NCBI GenBank assembly: GCA_002706085.1
Contig: PAJO01000028.1
Coordinates: 36,011 to 100,010, forward strand
Source: Alcanivoracaceae bacterium
GTDB taxonomy: Bacteria > Pseudomonadota > Gammaproteobacteria > Pseudomonadales > Alcanivoracaceae
Direction of reading: 5' to 3'
Length of the DNA: 64,000 bases
Position numbers and translations under genes: made by a program. Positions 9,064 to 21,286 of this stretch are shown one piece after another. How positions within the stretch are numbered: position 1 is the first letter of the stretch; every line of letters starts with the position of its first letter. A model generated the notes under the pieces. That model did not search any database and was not told where the DNA came from. It worked only from the letters and a program-made list of their open reading frames with translations.

Positions 9064-10248
9064 CTAGAACCCCAAAGCGGCCTTTAAGCAACGCTCATAA
9101 CGCAGATCCTCTACCTGCTGGAGGGTATAAACTTTTGGGATGCCGCTATCGAGAGAGACGGTGATGGTTTCTGCTGCGCCGTTATAGACAACCGTGGCAG
9201 TCTTGCCGCTTTCGTCCTCCATCTGCAGGGAACCACTACTGATCCGGTAGCTGTCGTCGGCATATTGCGGGTCGTCATCTTCCTTGCCGACATACAAATC
9301 GGAGACAGTCTTCACATGGAAGCGTCCTTGCGGACAGCTTTCTGGCACTTCACCACCCTGAAATTCCAACCACTCCCTTCCATAAACCCCTTCATAACGT
9401 TCGATATGCAACTCATCTACTGAGGCATCACCGTGCGGCTCGTATTCAAGCCACAGATTGCTTTTTTCATCACCCAACTGAGTAAGATAAACCGTTTTCT
9501 TATCATCAAGATCAAACGACATACTTACAACTGAATACTGACTCGTACCACCTCCGGTATCACCGTATGCTTCATTTTCAATGTCTTCCCTCTCAAGAAG
9601 GAAATGCCCACTCAGGTACCGTGACTGATCAATATGTCCACCCAGTACACCTTTCGCTGTAAAGGGCTCATCAATGCTCTTTCCTGATTGCTCGTAGCCA
9701 ATAAAGTGGGTTTCATTAGAAAATTCTCCGCTCCCAAGTCCGGATACGGGATAGCCAATTTTCCGAAATCCATTTACAGTTGCTGGACTTCCGCCAGAAG
9801 TTGCAGTGTTCTCCACACAACTATTATCGACTGATGAAATCATGTCGAAGTTTCCGCCGTTATAAGGTGACTGTATCGCCTCCAACTTTTGCTCCAGCAC
9901 CTGGAAACTGCCACTTTGATCACATGAGTAGCTGGACGAAGCCCTTCCTGAACCCGTGTGATCTACACCAAGAGCCAAACTCAAGTTCACTGGCATCCGC
10001 ATAAGTAGCAACATTGTGTCATCGATAACTGATCCTGGTGCCAGTATCACTACAGCGTCTTCATCCACAAACGAAGCAGGTTTGACCAGACGCAATGATT
10101 CTTTCACTACCGCATCCTGCCCTGCTGTGTTGGACTGCGCCGCTATAGCAGCAGAGCCACCTCCGCCACCACCACCGCAGCCCGCAAGCAGGCTGATTAT
10201 CACGGCTAAGGAGATAATCCTGATACTATCGTTTCTTGTTGCGTTCAC
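9064..10248 (-). CDS. Hypothetical lipoprotein with poly-Gly linker
   Basis: This is a 394-residue protein starting at GTG, with TCAGGAG just upstream. The signal ends in the lipobox LAGC and is followed at once by a run of Gly, a common spacer in outer-membrane lipoproteins. The rest is polar and aromatic-rich, with Cys residues spread through it, and no family is recognised. It lies between the TadG-like gene (33 bases upstream) and the thioredoxin-fold gene (46 bases downstream) on the same strand, so it belongs to the same transcription unit. A role in surface display or assembly of the pilus/RHS products is possible but nothing in the sequence shows it. Confidence 0.6.
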   Translation of the reverse strand: MNATRNDSIRIISLAVIISLLAGCGGGGGGGSAAIAAQSNTAGQDAVVKESLRLVKPASFVDEDAVVILAPGSVIDDTMLLLMRMPVNLSLALGVDHTGSGRASSSYSCDQSGSFQVLEQKLEAIQSPYNGGNFDMISSVDNSCVENTATSGGSPATVNGFRKIGYPVSGLGSGEFSNETHFIGYEQSGKSIDEPFTAKGVLGGHIDQSRYLSGHFLLEREDIENEAYGDTGGGTSQYSVVSMSFDLDDKKTVYLTQLGDEKSNLWLEYEPHGDASVDELHIERYEGVYGREWLEFQGGEVPESCPQGRFHVKTVSDLYVGKEDDDPQYADDSYRISSGSLQMEDESGKTATVVYNGAAETITVSLDSGIPKVYTLQQVEDLRYERCLKAALGF

Positions 10249-10281
10249 GTTTACTCCTGAAATGTAGTCAAATTCCGTTTT

Positions 10282-12000
10282 CTATACCGTTACGTTCGTG
10301 TCGCATACCGGTGGCTGTTCATTTCCACCACTGTCCTCAGCGTCAGCATTGCCGGAGTCCGGAGACTCATTGCCGTTTTCTTTATTGGATTCAGGGAGAC
10401 CGTTATTCTGGTTATTGCTACTATCATCACCACTACCGGTTGTCCCTCCCGCGTCATTGCATGCTTGACCCACAGCACCATTACCGGTGACACCAATCCC
10501 GATTCTGATACTGATTTTTTCCACTGATGAGAGGTCTGTCAGAGCCGGCTCCCAATACGGGTTATAGAGATTTCCGTACTCCCTTGTACCACTGGATCGT
10601 GGGTGGAGATCATGGGGATAGCGGAAAACAACCCGGCTTTTGGCGACGCTGACCATTCGCCCATCCATGAAATCATCTTTTTGGGCCTGCTCGGCGCAGC
10701 CACTTGCTCCCGTTAGCTCTGTGGCTGTTTGCAGCCCTTTAGCATTCGCAGGTTTTGTTACAGCGACAATCAGACCCGGCCCCTCATCCAGAAGTCCGGG
10801 GTCAGCAAGAGCACGAAAATCCCGCATCCCCACATAGGACGTAACAGGTTGCTGCTGGCCAAACTCCCACCGAGCCAACCCTGAAGCCATACCGTTCCTT
10901 TTCCAGTAGGGCTTCTCACCATGGGCCTTCCTATAATCAACTATGTCGTTGCTGTTGTTACCGCTCTGTGCAGCTCCCCAACCTACCGGCAGCATTTCAC
11001 CCTTGTCGTCATATCCTTTAAAAACACCCCAATCCCACTCCGCCGATGCATAATGCATGGAAAGCGTATCCACTGCGGACCACTTGAAATAAGGTCCGCA
11101 GTTCTTGGTATTCATGATCAGTTCTGTTCCGCCCTCTCGTTCCATCCAGAACTCTGAAAAAAGCGGTACAGTGACTCTGGTTTTCATCAACCCGGCTAAT
11201 TGATTTCTTCTGGTCGTAAATCTGTCCCGGCTTTTCAGCAAGATATTCCGAAACTCATCACTATATTGACGATCAATCTTGCTTCCTGGAGCTGTCCACT
11301 TAGGAGGACTCCACTCCCACCCAAGAAATCCAGAACCCGTATTGGTCCAGCCACCAGAAGTCCAGCTTCCACAATCGTCATATGCCTTTTCAGGACTGTA
11401 TTGATTGCTGAAATCAAAATGGGCTTTTCTAAAACTATCCAGTGAAGTAAGGGTGTAAAGCGCATCCACTTCGCTATCGTTTTCTTTAACAACGTCCGAG
11501 TAGGCTTCCCTTGCCATCATTACGGTATTGGCATGCATGATCTGCTGGCTTGCAGAAATAGCCAGAATCAACTTGTCTAAGGCCGAGTTAGCCACCCTCA
11601 TGACTTGATCTATCGTGGAATTTAGGGTGCTGGCCGCCTGGGATATAATCGTAGTGACAGGTATCAGTGGAATTATCCACCGGGTTGCTGTGGCAATATT
11701 CTCAGCCGTTCGATCAAGCCATCGCGACCAGCTCACCAGAGTGGTGGCCTGAGCCACTGCCACATGATTCGCGATCATTGCCCGGTTGGTGTACGCCTGG
11801 AAATTGAGGTTTCTTGCTTCGACAGCCGCGACACTGTAAGCCGCGGCATCAGCGGTACCCTGAAGCCGGGTTTTTTCTCCACTGATGGTATAGCCATCAA
11901 AAACATAGAAAACAGCGCCTACTATCACGAGCAGCATTACCGTGACGTAGACCATCATCTGGCCTTTCTGTTGACGCTTTCCGTTCAGCACAGCGCTCAC
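10282..12000 (-). CDS. TadG-like pilus assembly protein
   Basis: This is a 572-residue protein. Its N-terminus has a basic GQMMVYVT start, a single hydrophobic helix, then the segment TRLQGTADAAAYSVA, typical of TadG and related putative Flp/Tad-locus proteins (the LQ.AADAAALA motif). The long C-terminal part lacks a visible von Willebrand factor A domain and ends in a Gly/Asn/Asp-rich low-complexity tail. GTG at 12000 has its Shine-Dalgarno sequence almost touching the start; GTG at 11991 has better spacing (AGGGA then nine bases) and is equally likely. It follows the Flp-like prepilin gene by about 100 bases. It is probably anchored in the inner membrane with a periplasmic domain. Confidence 0.7.
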   Translation of the reverse strand: MSAVLNGKRQQKGQMMVYVTVMLLVIVGAVFYVFDGYTISGEKTRLQGTADAAAYSVAAVEARNLNFQAYTNRAMIANHVAVAQATTLVSWSRWLDRTAENIATATRWIIPLIPVTTIISQAASTLNSTIDQVMRVANSALDKLILAISASQQIMHANTVMMAREAYSDVVKENDSEVDALYTLTSLDSFRKAHFDFSNQYSPEKAYDDCGSWTSGGWTNTGSGFLGWEWSPPKWTAPGSKIDRQYSDEFRNILLKSRDRFTTRRNQLAGLMKTRVTVPLFSEFWMEREGGTELIMNTKNCGPYFKWSAVDTLSMHYASAEWDWGVFKGYDDKGEMLPVGWGAAQSGNNSNDIVDYRKAHGEKPYWKRNGMASGLARWEFGQQQPVTSYVGMRDFRALADPGLLDEGPGLIVAVTKPANAKGLQTATELTGASGCAEQAQKDDFMDGRMVSVAKSRVVFRYPHDLHPRSSGTREYGNLYNPYWEPALTDLSSVEKISIRIGIGVTGNGAVGQACNDAGGTTGSGDDSSNNQNNGLPESNKENGNESPDSGNADAEDSGGNEQPPVCDTNVTV

Positions 12001-12104
12001 TCCCTGAGCATTCCTCTGTTAGAGACAATCCATTCCATGGATAGTTGTCGTCTTTGACAGCCCGCCTCAAAGCAAGCTTTGAAGCGGGTAAAGGGGTGCA
12101 GTGA

Positions 12105-12359
12105 TTAGTTGTTACCGGTGTAGTTGCTCAGGTTACGTGCGGTGTTGGCATCCGTTTCTGCGGCAGAGGCCTGGGTCGCGGCGCGGCCTTGCGCCGTACC
12201 CCCATCCTGACCGGACAACTCCATGGCCATACCAGCGGTCTGGTTTCGCACGGTGTCGCCAAACAGGCGATAAACGCCGATAGCGGCGATAGCAATAAGC
12301 GCGACAATAATGATGTACTCAGTCATTCCCTGGCCAAGCTGATTTTGTTTCATACCCAT
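12105..12359 (-). CDS. Flp-like type IVb prepilin
   Basis: This is an 84-residue protein with the prepilin signature of the Flp/Tad family: a short leader, a Gly at the cleavage point, then GMTEYIIIVALIAIAAIGVY, with Glu five residues into the mature protein followed by Tyr and a hydrophobic helix. The mature tail is Ala/Gln/Thr-rich. It would be processed by a TadV-type prepilin peptidase, which is not in this window, and polymerised by a TadA-type ATPase, also absent here. AAGGGAAG precedes the ATG. It is the first gene of the minus-strand run leading to the RHS protein, so the promoter of the whole run should lie between 12360 and about 12475. Confidence 0.8.
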   Translation of the reverse strand: MGMKQNQLGQGMTEYIIIVALIAIAAIGVYRLFGDTVRNQTAGMAMELSGQDGGTAQGRAATQASAAETDANTARNLSNYTGNN

Positions 12360-12474
12360 GATCTTCCCTTTATATAAACCAACGCCCTATTACCCCTGAT
12401 CGAGAGACTTCACCTCTACAGGGAAATGAGTCCTAATATTAAGGTTCTTTACCGGGCGGGGATTCAATCACCAC

Positions 12475-12600
12475 ATGAGCAGCTCAACAAACGATAAATC
12501 TGACTTTCATGTAAGCCTTTTGCTATTCGTATACGGCTTTTTGATCCTGTTCACACAAACCATAATTGTCTTCTTTATTACTATTGCATCTATTTTCTAA
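12475..12600 (+). CDS. Possible 41-residue single-TM small protein
   Basis: This short ATG frame begins with a polar Ser/Asp-rich N-terminus and then has an almost unbroken hydrophobic segment (VSLLLFVYGFLILF onwards), ending in ISIF-like residues before TAA. The predicted product is a single-pass membrane protein. No clear ribosome binding site is seen (a G-rich GGCGGGG lies about 14 bases upstream), so this may be chance. It lies directly upstream of a secreted hypothetical protein on the same strand and divergent from the prepilin gene. Confidence 0.35.
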   Translation: MSSSTNDKSDFHVSLLLFVYGFLILFTQTIIVFFITIASIF

Positions 12601-12657
12601 CCACCTAAGCATGATCAGAGATTGCTATTCATCACCCTCGCAAACCAAAGGAATGAA

Positions 12658-13233
12658 ATGACAAGGAACCTAGCATTATCTGTATCATTGGTATTTATTA
12701 TTATCTCGTCTGCCAAGGCCGAACCTTATGAAGATTTGCCGCCTGAAATCAGAGCAAAAATAATGAAGAACATGGCGGAAGTGGAGTCTGATATGAAGGC
12801 TTACTCCGACGGAAAACCGATACATTTTTCAGGGAATGGCGGCGAGTACTCCACTCAAACCCTTCCCGATCATAACGATATTGATTGGGCTATTTCTCCT
12901 GATCCACAATCAAAATTCTTAGGCTATACAACCCGGGATGATGGCACGTCTAGCGTTGGCACCTTCGGCAGTGAAAAAAGTATTTCGCAGCTGGATAAGT
13001 ACTATATGAACCAGCTCCCAAAAGGCTGGAAAAGGCATGTCATGACAGGAGGAACGATCATTTTTGTTAAGGGTGGCCCAGACAAGATTTCAGATAATAA
13101 TATCGTGGAATTTTTTCGTTTCTACCCAAAGAGCCAGTATGTAGAAATCAGCAAACTCAAAAAAAACGCCCTAAATTTTAATGGCTTGTATGATGAAAGC
13201 CATATAAGCACAGTGCAAATCACCTCAGAATAA
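12658..13233 (+). CDS. Hypothetical secreted protein
   Basis: From the ATG at 12658, preceded by AAAGGAA, the product has a clear signal peptide (LALSVSLVFIIISSAKA, cut before EPYED). The mature part of about 170 residues is polar, with a Tyr/Phe-rich C-terminal half. No known family is recognised. The longer frame opening at 12622 would put a non-signal extension in front and is rejected. A strong bidirectional hairpin follows directly, so the gene is transcribed alone or with the small frame upstream. Confidence 0.65.
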   Translation: MTRNLALSVSLVFIIISSAKAEPYEDLPPEIRAKIMKNMAEVESDMKAYSDGKPIHFSGNGGEYSTQTLPDHNDIDWAISPDPQSKFLGYTTRDDGTSSVGTFGSEKSISQLDKYYMNQLPKGWKRHVMTGGTIIFVKGGPDKISDNNIVEFFRFYPKSQYVEISKLKKNALNFNGLYDESHISTVQITSE

Positions 13234-13241
13234 TTAAAAAC

Positions 13242-13266
13242 AAGCCCCGCAATGCGGGGCTTTTAG
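13242..13266. terminator. Rho-independent terminator between convergent genes
   Basis: The 9-bp stem 13242-13250 / 13254-13262 (AAGCCCCGC with its complement) has a 3-nt loop and is followed by TTTT on the plus strand; A-rich sequence on the other side gives T residues on the minus strand. It can serve both the secreted protein gene and fadH. Confidence 0.85.
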
Positions 13267-13307
13267 GTTTTCCTGACAGCTCAAAGCCGATATCTGACAG
13301 CTGCTTT

Positions 13308-15407
<2,100 letters not shown>

Positions 15408-15467
15408 GATAACAAGGATTCCCCGCTGGCCAATCGCGATGGCCCTGCGGCCAACCCGGAAACCGCC

Positions 15468-16061
15468 ATGCCGAAAGCCGAGCGCTACCATCACGGAGAC
15501 CTGCACGATACGTTGCTGCAGGAAGCCAATGCCCTGCTCAATGAACAAGGAGTAGAGGGTCTGTCGTTGCGCAAGCTGGCCGAGCGTGCCGGGGTCTCCC
15601 GAACGGCTCCCTATCACCACTTCCGGGACAAGAATGCCCTGCTCTGCGCTCTGGCCACCCAGGCCTTCGCCGAACTGGACAGCATTATCGAACGGCAACT
15701 GGAAAGCGCAGGCGACCACCCCGACATCCAGAACTTCGTGATCGAATATCTGGAATTCGCCACCGAGAACCCGGAACAGTACGAACTGATGTTCGGCCGT
15801 ACCATCTGGAAAAGTGGCACCCCGACCGAAGAGCTCAAGCGCGTCGCTTACCGCAGCTTCCGCCGTTATGCAGAAGGCCTGGGTGCGCTGGTGCAGGGCC
15901 GCCTGCCTGCCGCAACTGACCCGTTGCGGGTTGCGCAAGCCAGCTGGGCGACCATTCACGGCCTGTGCCGGCTGGTCATCGACGGCGTGTATGTGGACCG
16001 CGAGGACATGCAAGCCGTCAGCCAGCAGGCGGTCGCCTTGATTATGGCAGCATTGAAGTAG
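15468..16061 (+). CDS. TetR/AcrR-family transcriptional regulator
   Basis: This 197-residue protein has an N-terminal helix-turn-helix (LSLRKLAERAGVSRTAPYHHF, quoted only in part: AERAGVSRTAPYHHF) and a C-terminal ligand domain of the WHG type. In this family a small ligand, often an acyl-CoA or other hydrophobic compound, releases the protein from its operator. It is divergent from fadH, with the paired palindromes between them, so it probably controls fadH in response to a fatty-acid-derived ligand. That ligand is a guess from context. Confidence 0.85.
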   Translation: MPKAERYHHGDLHDTLLQEANALLNEQGVEGLSLRKLAERAGVSRTAPYHHFRDKNALLCALATQAFAELDSIIERQLESAGDHPDIQNFVIEYLEFATENPEQYELMFGRTIWKSGTPTEELKRVAYRSFRRYAEGLGALVQGRLPAATDPLRVAQASWATIHGLCRLVIDGVYVDREDMQAVSQQAVALIMAALK

Positions 16062-16191
16062 ACACCCTCCGCCAGGCCAGCCAAACACGACAGATACACC
16101 GCCATTCACGACTGCTTGAGTGCTCTGGTCATGTCCCTCAGGCGCCCCTTCGGGCAGCCTCAAGGAAAGGGAGAGACAGAAGACGAGAGCC

Positions 16192-18309
16192 ATGAAAACT
16201 GTATCTACGTTCTGCCGCGTCTGCGAACCATCCTGTGGCCTGGTGGCCGAGGTCGACAATAATACGATCCAGCGTCTGCAGCCGGACAAGACCCACCCGG
16301 TGAGCCAGGGCTTTGCCTGCCACAAGGGGGTGAACTATCTGGCCATTCACCAGGACCCGGATCGACTGGACACCCCATTGCAACGCCTGGGCTCCCGCCA
16401 GCCCGGCGAAGGCCAGTGGCAATCGCAAGACTGGGACTCCAGCCTCGCGGAGGTCGGCAGCAAACTCAATGCCATTCGGGATCAGTACGGCCCGGATGCC
16501 ATCGCCGGCTATATCGGCAACCCCACTGCCTTCAATGCACTGGGCAGCCAGGGGATTGGCGACTTTTTCATGGGTATTGGCAGCCGCCGCATTTTCAACT
16601 CCGGCACCCAGGATTGCTCGAACAAGTTTGCCGCCGGTGAAGCCGTGTTTGGCACCAGCACCCTGCACCCGCTGCCGGATATCGAGAACACCGACTGCCT
16701 GCTGATTTTGGGCGAGAACCCCAAAGTCTCGCACATGAGTTTTATCTCCATCGCCGACCCCATGGCCAAGATCCGCACGGCCTGCCAGCGCGGTGCCAGC
16801 GTCTATTACATCAACCCCCGTCATATTGAATCCGCCAGCCCGAAAACCGGTGAGGTGGTGCAAATCTTGCCGGACACTGACCTGTATCTGATGGCGGCCC
16901 TGCTCCATGAAATCGATGCGCTGGAGCGTTTCGACGAAGCGGTGCTGGCGCAGCACGGCAATCATGTGGCCGAACTGCGTGCCTTTATTGCGCCCTACTC
17001 CGCCGACGCGGTGGCGGAAGTGGTCGGGCTCGATGCAGGGCAAATTCGATCATTGGCTGAGGAATTCAGTAGCGCTGAACGCGCCGCCGTGCACATGTCT
17101 ACCGGCGTCAATATGGGACGCCATGGCACGCTCTGCTACTGGCTATTACAGATGCTCAGCTTTGTCACCGGCAACCTGGACAAGGTTGGCGGCAACTTTT
17201 ACAGCGAAGGGTTTTACCCGGCCGCCAAGGCCGGCCGGGCACGTCTGGACAAGCTGTTCTTCCCTACCCGCTACGGAGAGATGCGACACATCCGCGGCGC
17301 CCTGCCGGGCAACCTGCTGCCGGACATGATTCTCGATGATGACAACCCGGTCCGTGCGCTGGTGGTAATTGCCGGCAACCCACTGCTCAGCGTCGGCGGT
17401 GAAGCCCGTTGGCGCGCCGCGTTGGAGAAACTGGATCTGCTGATCGTCATTGACCTGTTCCGCAATGCCACCGGGGAATACGCGCACTACCTGCTGCCCG
17501 CCGCCGACATGCTGGAGCGCCCGGACCTGAACATTTGCGGGCTGGGCATGCAGTACAAACCCCACGTGCAATATACCGATGCGGTAGTTCCAGCTGCCGG
17601 ACAGCGCAAGGAAGAGTGGTGGATACTGTCTTCCCTGTTGCAACACATGGGCATGAAAGCCCCCTTGCTGGACCAGCCCAACCCCTTTGGCCGGCTGGAA
17701 CACATGATGGCGCGCCACCAGCTTTCCGTAGACAGCCTTAAGGCCGCTCCGTCCGGCACCGTGGTGCTGGATACCCAATCCATTGGTCGTTTCTATACGG
17801 ATTTTGTCCAGACCGATGACAAGCGGGTGGATTGTTGCCCCCCCTTGTTTGCCGACGCCATTGCCCTCGCCCGCGAACAATTTCAGGCACTCAAGGATCG
17901 GGCGCCGGACTACCGACTGATCAACCTGCGTACCAACTACATGCACAACAGCTGGTACCAGAACGTGGCCAAACTGAAACGGGGCAAGCACGACCATAAC
18001 CCCTTGCACATGCATCCACAGGACATGGCGACTTTGGGGCTCACTGACGGAGACCCACTGGAAGTCAGCAATGAGTATGGCGAGGTCACCGCACTGGCTC
18101 GCAGTGACGACAGTCTGCGCCCTGGGGTCGTGGCCATGACCCATGGCTGGGGAAACCAGAAAACACCAGGGCTAAGGGTGGCCAACCGCTACCCCGGGGT
18201 GAACATCAATGCGCTGCTGCCGAACGGCCCCGGCAGTTACGAAAAGCTGAGCAACCAGGCCTTCATGAGTGGCGTACCGGTGTCCATCCGCCTCCCTGAC
18301 CGCCCCTAA
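16192..18309 (+). CDS. Molybdopterin-dependent oxidoreductase
   Basis: This protein of about 705 residues belongs to the DMSO-reductase superfamily. The N-terminus holds a 4Fe-4S motif (CRVCEPSC, then a fourth Cys at FACHKG); the middle has the molybdopterin domains (ENTDCLLILGENP, GASVYYINPRH, THMSTGVNMGRHG-like segment); the C-terminus is the dinucleotide-binding beta-barrel (LINLRTNYMHNSWY, NPLHMHPQDM). There is no twin-arginine or Sec signal, so it is likely cytoplasmic. ATG at 16192 is preferred because the iron-sulfur motif then starts at residue 8. The substrate cannot be told from sequence; there is no partner subunit next to it. It follows the TetR gene on the same strand. Confidence 0.85.
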   Translation: MKTVSTFCRVCEPSCGLVAEVDNNTIQRLQPDKTHPVSQGFACHKGVNYLAIHQDPDRLDTPLQRLGSRQPGEGQWQSQDWDSSLAEVGSKLNAIRDQYGPDAIAGYIGNPTAFNALGSQGIGDFFMGIGSRRIFNSGTQDCSNKFAAGEAVFGTSTLHPLPDIENTDCLLILGENPKVSHMSFISIADPMAKIRTACQRGASVYYINPRHIESASPKTGEVVQILPDTDLYLMAALLHEIDALERFDEAVLAQHGNHVAELRAFIAPYSADAVAEVVGLDAGQIRSLAEEFSSAERAAVHMSTGVNMGRHGTLCYWLLQMLSFVTGNLDKVGGNFYSEGFYPAAKAGRARLDKLFFPTRYGEMRHIRGALPGNLLPDMILDDDNPVRALVVIAGNPLLSVGGEARWRAALEKLDLLIVIDLFRNATGEYAHYLLPAADMLERPDLNICGLGMQYKPHVQYTDAVVPAAGQRKEEWWILSSLLQHMGMKAPLLDQPNPFGRLEHMMARHQLSVDSLKAAPSGTVVLDTQSIGRFYTDFVQTDDKRVDCCPPLFADAIALAREQFQALKDRAPDYRLINLRTNYMHNSWYQNVAKLKRGKHDHNPLHMHPQDMATLGLTDGDPLEVSNEYGEVTALARSDDSLRPGVVAMTHGWGNQKTPGLRVANRYPGVNINALLPNGPGSYEKLSNQAFMSGVPVSIRLPDRP

Positions 18310-18413
18310 CAGGCTGTTAAAGGCGGCAACACGAGCGCAGGCAACGCGACGGGATTCATGGCAGTTAACGGCAACTTCGGCATAATGGAGAAAAACAAGG
18401 ATGCCGGGGATTC

Positions 18414-21116
18414 ATGAGTACACCCAGTCTGCGCTCACGCTTGATGTACATGGCCATGCTGCCCTCCATGCTGGCGGCCCTGCTGGTGGGCGGCTATGCG
18501 CTGGTGGATCACATCATGGAGCTTCGCGACACCAACGCGCAGCGCCAACAGCTCATCACCGACAGCTTCGCCGCCCGACTGGAAAGCCTGCCCGCCAGCA
18601 ACCGCAGCGGGCAGGAACGCCTGCTGCGTAACATCCTGGAAGAACACAATGTTCGCGCCGCGGTTCTCACCTTTGCCGATGGTCGCGACCCGATTCATGC
18701 TGGCCCCCGCTTGCGCCCTGCGGCCCAACAACAAAACACCGTCACCGGTCCGCGTATGCAGACCGACAGCAGCTGGCAACTCAGCCGCGAAATTCACCCG
18801 GGTGTGACTGCCACCCTGACGGTGGAGTTCTCCCGCGACGGGCAATACATCGCGACTCTGGAAGGGGTGATTACCCTCATTCTGATCATGGTCGCCGTGA
18901 TCCTGATTGCCATGGTGCCCGCCCTGCGGTTCAGTCGACAGCTCACGCAGCCCCTTAGCGAGCTGGCGGTGGCCGTTCGCCGCATACGCGATGGCGATCT
19001 GGAAACCGACTTCCGGACCGGAGCCACCGGCGAGTTGGGAGAACTGGAAACCGCCCTACGGCAAATGGTGCTGGCCCTGGATGATGCCCAGACCGAGCTG
19101 CAGCAAAACGTGGATCAGGCCACCCAGGATCTTCGCGAGACCCTGGAAACCATCGAGATTCAGAACATCGAGCTGGATATGGCCCGCAAGGAAGCCCTGA
19201 AAGCCAGCCAGATCAAATCCGAGTTCCTGGCCAACATGAGCCACGAAATCCGCACCCCGCTGAATGGCATCCTCGGCTTCACCAAGCTGCTGGAAAAATC
19301 CACCATGAGCCCGCGCCAGCAGGACTACCTCAACACCATTCACAAGAGCGCCAAATCCCTGCTGGCGATCATTAACGACATTCTGGATTTCTCGAAGATT
19401 GAAGCGGGCAAACTGTCGCTGGAGCACACTCCCCTCAACTTGCACGACCTGATTGAAGACGTGCAGACCATGCTGGCGCCCATGGCGCAGGAGCGGGGCC
19501 TGGAACAGGCGGCGATCATTTATTCCGACGTACCGGTTAACCTGCTGGGCGACGCCCAACGCATACGTCAGGTGCTCACCAATCTGGTTAGCAATGCCAT
19601 CAAATTCACGGAAAAAGGCTCCGTAGTAGTGCGTGCCATGCTGGAAGAAGACCGTGGCGCCGAGGCCATCATCAAACTCACCGTCACTGACACAGGCAAC
19701 GGGCTCAGCACGGAAGACCAGAAAAGCCTGTTCCAGGCTTTCACTCAAGCCGACCAGAGTGCCCAGCGCCATGAAGGCGGCACCGGTCTGGGCCTCGCGA
19801 TCAGCAAACGGCTGGTGGAAGGCATGGGTGGGGAAATCGGGATTGAAAGCACCCCGGGTAGCGGCTCCACCTTCTGGTTTACCCTGCGCACCGAACGCGA
19901 TCCGAAGCAACGTCCCGCCCTGTTCAGTCAGGATCTGGCCGGGCGCTCCGTCACCCTGGTGGAAACCGACGAATATGGCCGCCTGGGCCTCTACCACATG
20001 CTAAGCCACTGGCAGATGTCGATTCGTGAATACCACGAACTACACGTCATGATGGATGCCGTGGACCGCGGCGAGCTGACCCACAGTGACTTCCTGGTTG
20101 TCGGCCTGCCCGCCGTGGCCAACGAGCCCAATCTGCGCCAGATCGTCGACAACCTGGCAGCACTGGGCCAACCGATGCTGGCCCTGAGCAACAACCCGGA
20201 AACCGTCTCTCGCTGGCTGGAGGACTACCCCCACTGTCAGGTGCAGGGCAAACCGGCTACCCGTCAACGGCTGCTCAATGCCCTGCTGGCGATTCACGGT
20301 GAGGGCAGCAGTCTGCCGGTGCTGGACGACTCCCACAGCGAACCACTGGATTACCCGGTTAAGGTGATGGTGGTGGATGACCACCCAGGCAACCTGAAAC
20401 TCGCCAAGGTTTTTCTGGAAGAGCTGGGCGCCACCGTGACCGCCTGTGACAGCGGCGAAGCTGCCCTGAAAGCCTTTCGCGATGATCCCTATGATCTGGT
20501 GTTTATGGATATCCAGATGCCCGGCATGGATGGCAAGGCCACCACCACCCGGCTGCGTGAGCTGGAAACCGACGGCCGCCATACGCCGATTGTCGCGCTG
20601 ACTGCCCACGCGCTGGAAAGCGAGCGGCGGGAGCTGCTGGATAGCGGCCTGGATGACTACCTGAGTAAACCGATCAGTGAGAACCAGCTACGTCATACCC
20701 TGGAAAAGTGGGTACTGAAAACCAACCACGACGACCTGACACCCACCGCAGAAACCGCCCCAAGCGAGGATCAGCCGGTCTTCGATGCCCAGCTGGCCCA
20801 CCGACGGGCAGGGGGCCGCGAAGAACTGGCGGGTGAAATGCTGGAGATGCTACTCACCAGCCTGAACACTGATCGGCCGGCCATCTCGGCGGCGTTTGAC
20901 AGCGAAGACAACGACGCGCTGCTGGAGAAAGTCCACAAACTCCACGGCGCCACCCGCTACTGCGGCACCCCGCGACTGGAAGCGGCGGCAAAAGTGCTGG
21001 AGGAATCCCTCAAAACCGGCACCGACCGGGACAAGATCGGTACCCTGGTCTCTGATCTGTGCGACGAAATTGTCGCGCTGGAGCATTATTGCCAGTCCCC
21101 GGAGATGGCCGGCTGA
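18414..21116 (+). CDS. barA: Hybrid sensor histidine kinase of the BarA/GacS type
   Basis: In 900 residues: TM1 (about 10-32), a periplasmic sensor of ~120 residues, TM2 (about 152-172), HAMP, a coiled coil, the HisKA box with phospho-acceptor His277 ([12 protein letters not shown]), the HATPase with TGNGLS and GTGLGLAIS, a receiver domain ([10 protein letters not shown], Asp near 699 in [13 protein letters not shown]) and a C-terminal HPt domain ([10 protein letters not shown], His near 843). Order and length match BarA/GacS, which phosphorylate UvrY/GacA and so switch on CsrB-type small RNAs. The pseudo-receiver-like stretch between HATPase and REC is also as in BarA. It stands alone, upstream of deaD by 170 bases. 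Confidence 0.85.
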   Translation: MSTPSLRSRLMYMAMLPSMLAALLVGGYALVDHIMELRDTNAQRQQLITDSFAARLESLPASNRSGQERLLRNILEEHNVRAAVLTFADGRDPIHAGPRLRPAAQQQNTVTGPRMQTDSSWQLSREIHPGVTATLTVEFSRDGQYIATLEGVITLILIMVAVILIAMVPALRFSRQLTQPLSELAVAVRRIRDGDLETDFRTGATGELGELETALRQMVLALDDAQTELQQNVDQATQDLRETLETIEIQNIELDMARKEALKASQIKSEFLANMSHEIRTPLNGILGFTKLLEKSTMSPRQQDYLNTIHKSAKSLLAIINDILDFSKIEAGKLSLEHTPLNLHDLIEDVQTMLAPMAQERGLEQAAIIYSDVPVNLLGDAQRIRQVLTNLVSNAIKFTEKGSVVVRAMLEEDRGAEAIIKLTVTDTGNGLSTEDQKSLFQAFTQADQSAQRHEGGTGLGLAISKRLVEGMGGEIGIESTPGSGSTFWFTLRTERDPKQRPALFSQDLAGRSVTLVETDEYGRLGLYHMLSHWQMSIREYHELHVMMDAVDRGELTHSDFLVVGLPAVANEPNLRQIVDNLAALGQPMLALSNNPETVSRWLEDYPHCQVQGKPATRQRLLNALLAIHGEGSSLPVLDDSHSEPLDYPVKVMVVDDHPGNLKLAKVFLEELGATVTACDSGEAALKAFRDDPYDLVFMDIQMPGMDGKATTTRLRELETDGRHTPIVALTAHALESERRELLDSGLDDYLSKPISENQLRHTLEKWVLKTNHDDLTPTAETAPSEDQPVFDAQLAHRRAGGREELAGEMLEMLLTSLNTDRPAISAAFDSEDNDALLEKVHKLHGATRYCGTPRLEAAAKVLEESLKTGTDRDKIGTLVSDLCDEIVALEHYCQSPEMAG

Positions 21117-21286
21117 CCCCGCGATCCCTTTAAACATCAGGCCCGCAGGGTAAACTGCCCCCACCAGACACCTTGGCACCCGTGGGCCAACTGGTGAAAT
21201 ATCGTGCAATTTCACCCTGACGCGCGTACAATCCGCGCTCCTCGCCGGCCTGTGCCCGGCCCATCCCTCCTATACATAGGTAAATC

